37,302 nucleotides of DNA from Sulfuricurvum sp. (GTDB lineage Bacteria > Campylobacterota > Campylobacteria > Campylobacterales > Sulfurimonadaceae), in the NCBI GenBank assembly GCA_030696285.1, contig JAUYSQ010000039.1:1-37302 (forward strand). Reading direction: 5' to 3'. The notes under the pieces were generated by a model that was not told the origin of the DNA, ran no database searches, and saw nothing but the letters and a program-made list of their open reading frames with translations. Below are positions 9,020-16,271 of the stretch, piece by piece. A program made the translations under genes and the position numbers. Positions within the stretch are counted from its first letter, which is position 1; every line of letters begins with the position of its first letter.

Positions 9020-9028
9020 TGGTACAAT
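9020..9028 (+). promoter_or_regulatory. Extended -10 (TGGTACAAT) of leaderless recD2
   Basis: TG-G-TACAAT is an extended -10 element. Six bases separate it from the recD2 ATG, which predicts a leaderless mRNA. The divergent diguanylate cyclase promoter is within the same 56-bp gap. Confidence 0.6.
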
Positions 9029-9034
9029 TCTATC

Positions 9035-11275
9035 ATGCAAATACTCATCGGTCAAATCGATAAAATCATCTATGAAAACGGTGGTTTTTTTATCGCCGCA
9101 CTTAAAAGCGGTGAAAAAATCAGCGCACATTATCACGAGAGCGATGTAGAAAACCTCAAAGATGCTGCCGTTACCCTCAAGGGAGCCTGGGAAGTTCACA
9201 AAAGTTACGGGAAAACCTTTAAAGCCGAGTTTTTAAACGTCAACCAAAATGAGCTTTTCTTTTTTCTCAACCGCGTGGTCAAAGGATTTACAAAAAAACT
9301 CACCGCAGAGCTCATCGAAAAATATACCCAAGAGGGTCTAGTTTCTATTTTAGAAAACGATGTTGAAAAATTGCTCGAAATCAAAGGGATGAACCAAAAA
9401 CGGCTCGATAAACTCGCAAGCGGGTGGAAGCAGTTTCGCTCTATGCGGCTTCTCGGAGAATTTTTAGCCCCCTACGGTGTAACCCCAGCCCTGCTTCGTC
9501 TCATTGCTACTGCGATGAAAGAGGTCAAAGATCCGATTGAAGCCATCAAAAAAAATCCCTATTCTCTCATGCGTATCCACGGAATCGGATTTAAAAAAGC
9601 GGATGAAATTGCCCTTGCCATGAAACTGCACCATCATGACCCAAGGCGTATCCAAGCGGCGATGGAATTTAGCCTTAGCGAATATTGTGATCAAGAGGGA
9701 AACAGCTGCATTGAGAAAAAGCTCCTTTTTGATAAGCTCGACACGCTTTTGGCGTTGCAAAATAATAACGTTTATGAAGAAGCGCTCGATGATCGAATCC
9801 ATGAAGGGAGTATCATCATTCTTCCCAGCGGAAAACTCGCCTTGGATCGTATCTATGAAGCTGAAAAGTTTTTGGTGGATATGTTTCAGAAACGTTCCAA
9901 GCTGCGTGATGAACCCCTAACAGAAAATTTAGAGAAGTTTTTAGACGAACACTCTCTCGTTTTGGGAGAACAGCAAAAAGAGGCGCTTGAACTCATTAAT
10001 CACGGTTGCAAACTTTTGCTGCTTGTCGGGTATGCAGGAACCGGGAAAAGCACGACGGCGAAAGCCCTTTTGGATCTGCTAAACACCCGTTATGAGCGGA
10101 ATTCTATCATTACGTGCGCCCTCAGCGGTATTGCTTCTCAGCGAATAAAAGAACGAAGCGGCTATGAGAGTGCGACGATTCAAAGCTTATTAGTCAAGTT
10201 TGAAGCGCACGATAAAATGCCCTACAAAGTCGTCCTCATCGATGAAGCTTCTATGATTAATTCGCTCCTCTTCGCACGGCTACTAGCGAAAATCGAGTCG
10301 GATGCAACGATCATCATTGTCGGTGACGATGCACAGCTCCCCCCTATCGGTGCCGGAAGCCCATTGAGCGATTGCATCAGTCTCCACATCGCCCCAATCG
10401 TTACCCTCACCCACATCTATCGCCAACGCTCCGATCAGGCCATCGCCCTCATCGCTAATGACGTTCGGCAAGGGGTCATTCCGTCGTATCGGGAGTGTTA
10501 CGATGATTTTACCTTTAGCCCTGTTGATCTTTCCAACCGCTATGCCCTCAAACAAAGCCTCAGCGGTACTGAGTTTGAAGAAGTCATCCACACCAATACC
10601 CAAAATATCCTCTCGCAAATTGCCCAAACCACACTGGAACATCTCCCCATCTCGCGTGCTCATCTCGAAACCAAAAGAATCAAAGAGTATCTGAACCATT
10701 TTCAAGTGATCTCGCCGATGCGGGGTAACGCACTGGGGGTGGACAATCTCAATGTCCTCTTGCAAGAATACTTCAACCCCAATCCGAAAAAAAAGATCAA
10801 AACACACCGAGGGGAGTTTCGACTGTTTGATAAAGTCGTCCATATCCGTAATGAAAACATGCCTACCCATACGACCGAAGAGTTCAAAGAGGGGATTGAG
10901 CCGGTAGAGCGACGTATATTTAACGGGATGTGCGGATTACTTTTTAAACTCGATGAAGAGGACGAACAATGTGCCGTTTATTATCCCAATGAAGAGCTTA
11001 TTGTCCAGTATACCTACGAAAATGTACGTGATTTGCTCAATCTTTCGTATGCACTGAGTGTCCATAAGGTTCAGGGGATGGAGTACGAAAACGTCGTTAT
11101 GGTAATGAGTTTTTCCCACCTCATCATGCTCAATACCAAACTTCTTTATACCGCTATCACCCGTGCAAAGAAGCACTGTATCATCATCGGCGAATCAGGT
11201 GCGTTTGAAGTAGCCTGCCGCCGTCTTGAGACGACCAAACGTCATACTGTTATGCAAGAACTACTTAGAGGATAA
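9035..11275 (+). CDS. recD2: RecD2/TraA-type superfamily 1 DNA helicase
   Basis: A 746-residue 5'-3' helicase of the RecD2 family, expected to act in DNA repair independently of RecBC. Residues 1-75 are an OB-like N-terminal domain (IDKIIYENGGFFIAAL). Two helix-hairpin-helix segments follow (LLEIKGMNQKRLDKLASGW and SLMRIHGIGFKKADEIAL), typical of RecD2. The motor domain has Walker A VGYAGTGKSTTAK near residue 335, Walker B VVLIDEASMI near 400, VGDDAQLPPIGAGSP, and late motifs LSVHKVQGMEYENV and YTAITRAKKH. Length matches RecD2 proteins. The ATG is preceded by an extended -10 with no ribosome site. ccp follows after 65 bp on the same strand with its own promoter-like region. Confidence 0.93.
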   Translation: MQILIGQIDKIIYENGGFFIAALKSGEKISAHYHESDVENLKDAAVTLKGAWEVHKSYGKTFKAEFLNVNQNELFFFLNRVVKGFTKKLTAELIEKYTQEGLVSILENDVEKLLEIKGMNQKRLDKLASGWKQFRSMRLLGEFLAPYGVTPALLRLIATAMKEVKDPIEAIKKNPYSLMRIHGIGFKKADEIALAMKLHHHDPRRIQAAMEFSLSEYCDQEGNSCIEKKLLFDKLDTLLALQNNNVYEEALDDRIHEGSIIILPSGKLALDRIYEAEKFLVDMFQKRSKLRDEPLTENLEKFLDEHSLVLGEQQKEALELINHGCKLLLLVGYAGTGKSTTAKALLDLLNTRYERNSIITCALSGIASQRIKERSGYESATIQSLLVKFEAHDKMPYKVVLIDEASMINSLLFARLLAKIESDATIIIVGDDAQLPPIGAGSPLSDCISLHIAPIVTLTHIYRQRSDQAIALIANDVRQGVIPSYRECYDDFTFSPVDLSNRYALKQSLSGTEFEEVIHTNTQNILSQIAQTTLEHLPISRAHLETKRIKEYLNHFQVISPMRGNALGVDNLNVLLQEYFNPNPKKKIKTHRGEFRLFDKVVHIRNENMPTHTTEEFKEGIEPVERRIFNGMCGLLFKLDEEDEQCAVYYPNEELIVQYTYENVRDLLNLSYALSVHKVQGMEYENVVMVMSFSHLIMLNTKLLYTAITRAKKHCIIIGESGAFEVACRRLETTKRHTVMQELLRG

Positions 11276-11340
11276 AAATTCTCCATTATTTATTCTGTGT
11301 TATACTTATACAATAGATAAATCATACCAAGGAATTTTCC

Positions 11341-12360
11341 ATGAAAGCATTAATGATTTCAGCCATCGTTGCCTCAAGTGTAATGGGCGCAACGCTTGCT
11401 GACGAAGCCAAAACAGCCGGATTAAAACCGATCCCTTCCAATGCAAAAGCACTCGAAAAACTCACCTCTAACCCAAAAAATCCAACCACTGCCGCAAAAG
11501 TAGAGTTGGGAAAAATGCTCTATTTTGATCCGCGTCTCTCTAAAAGCGGACTGATCAGCTGCAATACCTGTCATAACCTTGCCATCGGCGGCACGGATGG
11601 GATGGCTGCCGCGATCGGACACAAATGGACAGCTAACCCCCATCACCTCAGTTCACCGACGGTTTATAACGCAGTGTTCTATTCTCAACAGTTTTGGGAT
11701 GGACGCAGTCCTCACCTCGAAGATCAAGCCCAAGGCCCGATCCAAGCAGGACCTGAGATGGCAGCACCTAAAGAGTTCGTAACAGGCGTAGTAAACTCGA
11801 TTCCAACCTATGTAAATAAGTTCCAAAAAGCATACGGGAAAGATGTGAAAATCACATTTGAAAAAGTCGCAGATACCATCGCTGTTTATGAGCGTACCTT
11901 GGTCACCCCATCACGCTACGATGATTTCCTAAACGGTAAAACAAAAGCACTGACAGCCTCTGAGCAAAAAGGGCTTAAAACCTTTATAGACAAAGGGTGC
12001 GCAACGTGCCACAATGATATCGCGCTGGGCGGAACCATGCAGGCATTCGGTGCTGTTGCCCCCTACAAACACCTCGAAGTGGGTGATTTCCGTGGCGATA
12101 AAAACGGTATGGTTCGTGTACCGACGTTGCGTAACGTTACCGAAACGGCTCCCTATTTCCACAACGGTCAAATTGCGACCCTTAGCGAAGCGATCAAAGA
12201 GATGGGACGTATCCAGCTCGGTGTTGATTTGAATGATAAAGAGACCAATGAGATCGAAACATTCCTCAAAGCGTTAGAGGGTAAAAAACCTCAAGTGATT
12301 TATCCGATGCTTCCGGCTTCTACGTCTAAAACACCTAAAGTGGATGTTATTAATAACTGA
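11341..12360 (+). CDS. ccp: Dihaem cytochrome c peroxidase, periplasmic
   Basis: Reduces periplasmic hydrogen peroxide to water with electrons from small c-type cytochromes. The 339-residue precursor has a signal peptide (residues 1-20, cut near VMGATLA-DE). Two haem motifs are present: CNTCH at 74-78 (peroxidatic, low potential) and CATCH at 220-224 (electron-transfer). Family stretches are LGKMLYFDPRLSKSG, FWDGRSPHLEDQA and VPTLRNVTETAPYFHNG. The ATG has AAGGAA at good spacing, and TTATACTTATACAAT upstream offers a promoter. A small cytochrome c553 at 22708-23001 is a candidate electron donor but is unlinked. The 3' end is followed by a family A repeat that may serve as terminator. Confidence 0.96.
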   Translation: MKALMISAIVASSVMGATLADEAKTAGLKPIPSNAKALEKLTSNPKNPTTAAKVELGKMLYFDPRLSKSGLISCNTCHNLAIGGTDGMAAAIGHKWTANPHHLSSPTVYNAVFYSQQFWDGRSPHLEDQAQGPIQAGPEMAAPKEFVTGVVNSIPTYVNKFQKAYGKDVKITFEKVADTIAVYERTLVTPSRYDDFLNGKTKALTASEQKGLKTFIDKGCATCHNDIALGGTMQAFGAVAPYKHLEVGDFRGDKNGMVRVPTLRNVTETAPYFHNGQIATLSEAIKEMGRIQLGVDLNDKETNEIETFLKALEGKKPQVIYPMLPASTSKTPKVDVINN

Positions 12361-12406
12361 CCTTACGCACTTTTTGTTTTACAGTTCTAAAAGTAGCTTT
12401 TTCTCT

Positions 12407-12481
12407 TCGTCATTCCCGCGAAGGCGGGAATCCAGCTGTTCTTTGAAAGAGAAAGATCCTGAATCAAGTTCAGGATAACGA
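12407..12481. repeat. Repeat family A, copy 3
   Basis: Starts TCGTCATTCCCGCG, with stem CCCGCGAAGGCGGG and the second stem CCTGAATCAAGTTCAGG, and ends GATAACGA. It lies between the convergent ccp and L,D-transpeptidase genes, where its stems could end transcription from both sides. Confidence 0.85.
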
Positions 12482-12508
12482 AAAGTGTCGTAACACGGAA
12501 TGATAGTA

Positions 12509-13186
12509 CTACCTACACTCAATCCCCACAAACTCTTTTTGATACTTTTCACATTCGCTTCTCGGTACCTGTAAAAGACGCGGCTTTTTTTCGGGATCAA
12601 GCCAGCTCAGCATCTCCAAAAGGGGCTTTTCATCCATTGCGGTACATCCGGATGTAGGGGTATTATTGGTTTTATTGAGATGAAAAAAGATGCACGAACC
12701 CCGTCCCGATATTCCATTTGGATTGTAATCAATTATGGCTCCGTGACGATAAACGCCATCGCTTCGACGCATCACTTCATAACTTTTGGGAGGATTTTGT
12801 GGATTTAAAAGAGCCATTTTATTATAGTGACTGTCATTGACATCATCCACACAAATCAATTTCTCATCGGCATGAAAATAGGGCATAGTAGAATTTGGCT
12901 GTGGATCGTATCCAAACGTAGAGGTGATCGGGAACACTCCCGCAGGGCTCCGTCCGTCTCCTTCCATTTTAAGGGTTTCATACCCCTCTGCCCAGCCCAA
13001 ACCGCTTCGTCCAAGCGTCACGTGCACAGGTTCACCTACTGTGTGCCAAACCACCTCTTTTTCATACCGTTGAAGCCACCCGGCTGTCGAATTTTGTTCA
13101 GGTGAAAGGACAACAACCAACTGCTCGTGACCCCACACAGACGAAAACGTCATCACAATAAAAAAAATAAAAAACTTTTTAATCAT
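12509..13186 (-). CDS. Secreted L,D-transpeptidase (YkuD) family protein
   Basis: A 225-residue protein with a signal peptide (MIKKFFIFFIVMTFSSVWG). The body has the YkuD-type pattern: EGDGRSPAGVFPITSTFG in the middle, GSCIFFHLNKT and the catalytic TPTSGCTAM with Cys181. Such enzymes form 3-3 cross-links, attach proteins to peptidoglycan or trim it in the periplasm. The SxGCxAM form is typical of short stand-alone family members for which substrates are poorly known, so cross-linking versus carboxypeptidase-like action is open. Two C-terminal cysteines (SECEKY and GIECR) could form a disulfide. The ribosome site is weak. It is divergent from the GNAT-like gene. Confidence 0.88.
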   Translation of the reverse strand: MIKKFFIFFIVMTFSSVWGHEQLVVVLSPEQNSTAGWLQRYEKEVVWHTVGEPVHVTLGRSGLGWAEGYETLKMEGDGRSPAGVFPITSTFGYDPQPNSTMPYFHADEKLICVDDVNDSHYNKMALLNPQNPPKSYEVMRRSDGVYRHGAIIDYNPNGISGRGSCIFFHLNKTNNTPTSGCTAMDEKPLLEMLSWLDPEKKPRLLQVPRSECEKYQKEFVGIECR

Positions 13187-13222
13187 ATTTTTAGCCAGGA
13201 CTTAGTTTATTTTAAAGTTAGG

Positions 13223-13228
13223 TAGTAT
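13223..13228 (+). promoter_or_regulatory. Possible -10 (TAGTAT) six bases before an ATG
   Basis: TAGTAT lies six bases before the ATG at 13235, the same geometry as the stronger leaderless candidates in this window. The hexamer is a poorer match, so this is tentative; a leadered start at 13259 is the alternative. Confidence 0.35.
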
Positions 13229-13234
13229 AGCATA

Positions 13235-13882
13235 ATGAAAATCATGGGGGTAAGAAGGATGAACATTACTGTTCGAAATGCGTCAGAGAGCGATGTGCCA
13301 TTTATAGCTGAAGCTCTTCTGGAAAGCTCCCGTGCCGGAAAAAAAGTGGGGATATTCGATTTTATCTTCAACACCTCCGATGAGACAAAACTTTTAGAGT
13401 TTTTACGAAAATTCACCTTCACGACAACAAAAAGCTATTGCCATTTTTCTAATTTTATGATTGCTGCTGTGGATGGGGTAAGTGCCGGTACTATTTGCGG
13501 GTATGAACCTCGTATCGCGACCCATGACATTTTTGCCCGTGCCCTTGAAGAGGTCGGTATCGATGAAACCTATCATGAACGCATTGCAGGGTATCTGTTG
13601 TGTGAACCTGAAATCGATAACAAAACATGGGTGTGTGATTTTATGGTCGTAAAACCCGAATTTAAAAGTTTTGAAATATTAAAAGAATTGGTCCGAAAAA
13701 GCATGCTCACTGCGCGTCTCAAAGGATACCGAAAAGTTCAGACCATGGTGGAGATAGGCTCCGTTGAGACAGAAATAATCTACAAAAAACTCGGATTCAG
13801 CATTATTGATGAAAAACGAAGTGAATACTATGAAGAACAGTTTGGTCGTGCAGGTATAATACGACTTCAAGCTATACTATAA
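13235..13882 (+). CDS. GNAT-like acetyltransferase
   Basis: A protein of up to 215 residues with a GNAT-like layout. NITVRNASESDVPFIAEALLESS opens like the first strand and helix of a GNAT fold; VCDFMVVKPEFKSFEILKELVRKSMLTARLKGYRKVQTMVEIG resembles the acetyl-CoA binding strand and helix; IIYKKLGFSIIDEKRSEYYEEQFG is the typical C-terminal motif with 'GF'. The canonical Q/RxxGxG/A loop is not clear (KPEFKSFEI), so catalytic competence is uncertain. Substrate unknown. Starts at 13235 and at 13259 (ATG AAC ATT) are both possible; the latter begins right at the fold. The upstream TAGTAT-N6-ATG favours 13235. A family B repeat follows. Confidence 0.75.
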   Translation: MKIMGVRRMNITVRNASESDVPFIAEALLESSRAGKKVGIFDFIFNTSDETKLLEFLRKFTFTTTKSYCHFSNFMIAAVDGVSAGTICGYEPRIATHDIFARALEEVGIDETYHERIAGYLLCEPEIDNKTWVCDFMVVKPEFKSFEILKELVRKSMLTARLKGYRKVQTMVEIGSVETEIIYKKLGFSIIDEKRSEYYEEQFGRAGIIRLQAIL

Positions 13883-13887
13883 ACTAG

Positions 13888-13977
13888 ACGCCAATCGGAA
13901 TCAAATCCCGATTAGCTACGTTAACACTAGGTTTCCTTCGACAGGAAGCCCAAGCGCACGTTGTGCTCATTTTTTTG
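13888..13977. repeat. Repeat family B, copy 1
   Basis: About 90 bp that align along their whole length with 23026-23113. Shared landmarks in order: ACGCC, GGAA-CAAA-TCCC, GCTACG-TAAC-CT, GTTTCCTTCG-CAGGAAGCCC, GCGCAC-TTGTGCT, then a run of T. The last hairpin plus T-run looks like an intrinsic terminator for the GNAT-like gene. It ends about 30 bp before the start-less antiporter gene. Confidence 0.8.
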
Positions 13978-14009
13978 AAATAAAAAACGTTCCGCAATAA
14001 GGATTTCCG

Positions 14010-15383
14010 ATCGAATACGCAAGCCTAGGGCTCATCCCTCCTTTTATCGCTATCGTTCTTGCCCTCTTTAGCCGATCGGTTTTTGTAGCCCTTATCGCTG
14101 CCATTCTCGTCGGAGAATTTATTATCGCTGATTTTCAACCCATCCAAATGTTCATTTTACTATTTGAACGATTTGAAGGGCTCTTGAGTGAGCTATGGGT
14201 TCTCAAAACTTTAGCCTTTGCCATCATGGTGGGGTCTGTTATGAGTTTAATCGAAAAAAGCGGCGGTGTCGCAGGACTTGTTCATGAGCTCAGCGTACAA
14301 CGTCCGTGGGTGCGTTCAAAGCGTGGGGCTCTCATGCCAAGCTTTATCGCCGGATTGGTGATTTTTATCGAATCCTCCATCACCTCACTCGTTGCCGGAG
14401 CTATCGGACGACCATTTTGCGATCGCTACCATGTATCACGCGCTAAGCTCGCGTTTGTATGCGACTCCACTTCTGCACCGGTGTGTTCTATCATTGCCAT
14501 TAACGGTTGGGGAGCATTGCTCATGGGACTCATCGGCGGACAAATCGCAGCCGGGCTGATTGCAGGCGAAGAGGCACGCTGGCTCATTTCGGCAATCGGT
14601 TACAATTTTTACGCTTATATCGCTCTCATTGTCACGTTTGTCGCTATCTGGTACAACATTGACATCGGGCCTATGAAACATGCGACTGTTTCAGAGCCCT
14701 CTTTGGAGTGCGAAGAGAGCAAAGGCTCTGCAAAACTCTTTTTATGGCCTCTGGTGTGGATGATCGGAGGGGTATTGGTTTTTATGGTGATAACGGGCAA
14801 CGGTAATTTACTGGCAGGTTCAGGATCAACCTCTATTTTTTATACCCTCCTTCTCACACTGCTGATGATGTATGCTTATTATCGCTACAAAAATGCCATG
14901 AGTACCTCTGATTTTGTTCGCTCATCTCTACAAGGGGCTAAATCGATGGTTCCTATTGCATTGATACTCCTTTTGGCTTTTGCAATCGGCGGTGTGAGTT
15001 CTGATATGGAGGTAGGACAATACCTTGCATCCTTTATCGGCAATTACCTTCCCTCAAGTTATCTTGCAGCAGCTATTTTTGTCCTCTCTGCCATCATTGC
15101 TTTTGCTACGGGAACGAGCTGGGGAACGTTTAGCATCATGCTCCCCATTGCGGTTCCCTTAGCAGTAGGTCTGGATGCTCCCGTCGCACTGGCTATGGGT
15201 GCCGTCATCTCAGGAGGAGTTTTCGGCGATCACTGCTCCCCAATTTCCGATACAACGATTATTTCTGCCATGGCAAGCGGATGCAGTGTCCAAGAACACA
15301 CCAAAACCCAACTCCCCTACGCCCTCATCTCTGCGGGAATTTCTCTCTTCTTATTTGTCATTATAGGGTTAATCCTTTCCTAA
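14010..15383 (+). CDS. nhaC: NhaC-family Na+/H+ antiporter, non-canonical start
   Basis: A polytopic inner-membrane antiporter of the NhaC type, with about 11 hydrophobic segments. Conserved stretches are SLGLIPPFIAIVLALFSR at the N-terminus, VIFIESSITSLVAGAIGRP, DSTSAPVCSIIAINGWGA, FATGTSWGTFSIMLPIAVPL and GGVFGDHCSPISDTTIISAM. The reading frame with family similarity runs back to 14010, but between the in-frame stop at 13998 and the first ATG at 14148 there is no ATG, GTG or TTG. ATC at 14010 is preceded by AAGGA with a six-base spacer and gives the expected start (M/I)EYASLGLIPPF, 457 residues. Starting at 14148 would delete the first transmembrane segments. Either ATC is used, a point change has damaged an ATG, or there is a sequence error. 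The ion specificity is inferred from the family. Confidence 0.85.
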   Translation: MEYASLGLIPPFIAIVLALFSRSVFVALIAAILVGEFIIADFQPIQMFILLFERFEGLLSELWVLKTLAFAIMVGSVMSLIEKSGGVAGLVHELSVQRPWVRSKRGALMPSFIAGLVIFIESSITSLVAGAIGRPFCDRYHVSRAKLAFVCDSTSAPVCSIIAINGWGALLMGLIGGQIAAGLIAGEEARWLISAIGYNFYAYIALIVTFVAIWYNIDIGPMKHATVSEPSLECEESKGSAKLFLWPLVWMIGGVLVFMVITGNGNLLAGSGSTSIFYTLLLTLLMMYAYYRYKNAMSTSDFVRSSLQGAKSMVPIALILLLAFAIGGVSSDMEVGQYLASFIGNYLPSSYLAAAIFVLSAIIAFATGTSWGTFSIMLPIAVPLAVGLDAPVALAMGAVISGGVFGDHCSPISDTTIISAMASGCSVQEHTKTQLPYALISAGISLFLFVIIGLILS

Positions 15384-15387
15384 TCCG

Positions 15388-15419
15388 CTAATCCTCCACT
15401 AACACTTGTGTGCGATAAT
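15388..15419 (+). promoter_or_regulatory. Operator/promoter P1: 11-bp direct repeat plus -10
   Basis: Half-sites CTAATCCTC (15388) and CTAACACTT (15399) lie exactly 11 bp apart, followed by six bases and GATAAT (15414-15419). The same geometry occurs at P2 and P3. The placement over the -35 position is typical of OmpR/PhoB-type activators. It drives the small secreted proteins at 15447 and probably 15796. Confidence 0.75.
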
Positions 15420-15446
15420 AACACTATCAAAACACAAGGAGACACC

Positions 15447-15752
15447 ATGAAAACGATCAATCTTGTCGCTCTTTTGAGCGTAATCACTTTTTCAGCAATA
15501 GCAGAGGAAACGCCTCTTATGACACAAACCCAAAATCAAGGGCAGTCTACGAGAATTGAACAACAAGCAGAGCGTCAAAACATGCAAACCAATATGAACG
15601 AAAACAAGTTAGGCGAGCAAGTAGGGACAGGTTCACAGAATCGAATCCGAACACATAAACGTATCCATACACATGCACAAGATGGTAGTGGCGGTGGACA
15701 AAATATGGGTAGCGGCATGCAAGGCGGCGGTATGAAGCGTGGCGGACGATAA
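15447..15752 (+). CDS. Small secreted Gln/Met/Gly-rich protein (paralogue 1)
   Basis: A 101-residue precursor with a signal peptide (MKTINLVALLSVITFSAIA, cut near AIA-EE). The mature part is hydrophilic: Gln/Thr-rich, then ERQNMQTNMNENKLGEQVGTG and SQNRIRTHKRIHTHAQ, ending in a Gly/Met-rich tail (GSGMQGGGMKRGGR). The His, Met and Lys content would suit metal or polyanion binding, but no known domain is recognised. AAGGAGA seven bases before ATG 15447 fixes this start over the in-frame ATG at 15408, which lies inside the operator. It shares the pattern ERQ-x3-Q-x-NM-x2-NK-x-G with the next gene and is related to 19241-19573. It is probably co-transcribed with 15796. Confidence 0.8.
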   Translation: MKTINLVALLSVITFSAIAEETPLMTQTQNQGQSTRIEQQAERQNMQTNMNENKLGEQVGTGSQNRIRTHKRIHTHAQDGSGGGQNMGSGMQGGGMKRGGR

Positions 15753-15795
15753 ACTATCCGCTCCTGCTAATACTCTAAAATACAAAGGAAATACC

Positions 15796-16140
15796 ATGAA
15801 AACGATTAAACTTATCGCTCTTTGGAGCTTAGTTGCCCTTAACGGATTCGCAACGGATTATAACACTATGACAATGACTGAACTGCAAGCAATGCGCGGA
15901 ACTATATCCGAAGCGGAACGGGCTCCTTATGAAGCCGAAATGCAAAGCAGAGTTCAAGCAATAACAACACAAGAAGAGCGCCAAGCATTTCAAGCGAATA
16001 TGCAACAAAATAAAGGTGGGTTAGAAGGCACAACGAGTTCACAAACTCAACCACAACCACAAGCGCGTACACAAATGCAACTGCAAACTCAAATGCAAAC
16101 GCAACAACGAACGCGTATGACAAGCGGTCAAACGCGCTAA
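15796..16140 (+). CDS. Small secreted Gln-rich protein (paralogue 2)
   Basis: A 114-residue precursor. The signal peptide MKTIKLIALWSLVALNGFA is nearly a copy of that in the upstream gene. The mature N-terminal half is helical (MTMTELQAMRGTISEAERAP and ITTQEERQAFQANMQQNKGG), loosely like the LTxxQ helices of Spy/CpxP periplasmic proteins. The C-terminal half is almost only Gln, Thr, Arg and Met. AAAGGAAATACC precedes the ATG. The 43-bp gap to paralogue 1 contains one half-site-like CTAATACTC but not the full operator, so read-through from P1 is likely. Function unknown; a periplasmic chaperone or metal-binding role is only a hypothesis. Confidence 0.8.
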   Translation: MKTIKLIALWSLVALNGFATDYNTMTMTELQAMRGTISEAERAPYEAEMQSRVQAITTQEERQAFQANMQQNKGGLEGTTSSQTQPQPQARTQMQLQTQMQTQQRTRMTSGQTR

Positions 16141-16145
16141 AGCCA

Positions 16146-16161
16146 TGAGGGATCTCCCTCA
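16146..16161 (+). terminator. Possible weak terminator after the small-protein pair
   Basis: TGAGGG-atct-CCCTCA forms a 6-bp stem directly after the stop of the second small protein. The T-run (TTTTTTTT) comes about 20 bases later rather than immediately, so this is a weak intrinsic terminator at best. Confidence 0.35.
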
Positions 16162-16207
16162 AACACCTCTGTTTTGTAGACTTTTTTTTCTTCTTCACAA
16201 CACCATG

Positions 16208-16239
16208 CTAACACTTCACTAACACTTCTATATTACAAT
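16208..16239 (+). promoter_or_regulatory. Operator/promoter P2: perfect 11-bp direct repeat plus -10
   Basis: Two identical half-sites CTAACACTT at 16208 and 16219 (11-bp phase), six bases, then TACAAT at 16234-16239. It lies 32 bp before the DUF2202 lipoprotein ATG. This is the best-conserved of the three operators. Confidence 0.78.
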
Positions 16240-16271
16240 GATTCCAATTTACCAAAGAAAAGAGGAATATA

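Noticed and set aside
15408-15446. ATG 15408 as the start of the first small secreted protein
   Set aside because: It lies at or upstream of the predicted transcription start, within the operator/promoter region, and would hide the signal peptide that begins at 15447 after AAGGAGA.
15756-15785. A fourth operator before the second small protein
   Set aside because: Only one half-site-like CTAATACTC is present; the partner at 11 bp and the spaced -10 are missing.
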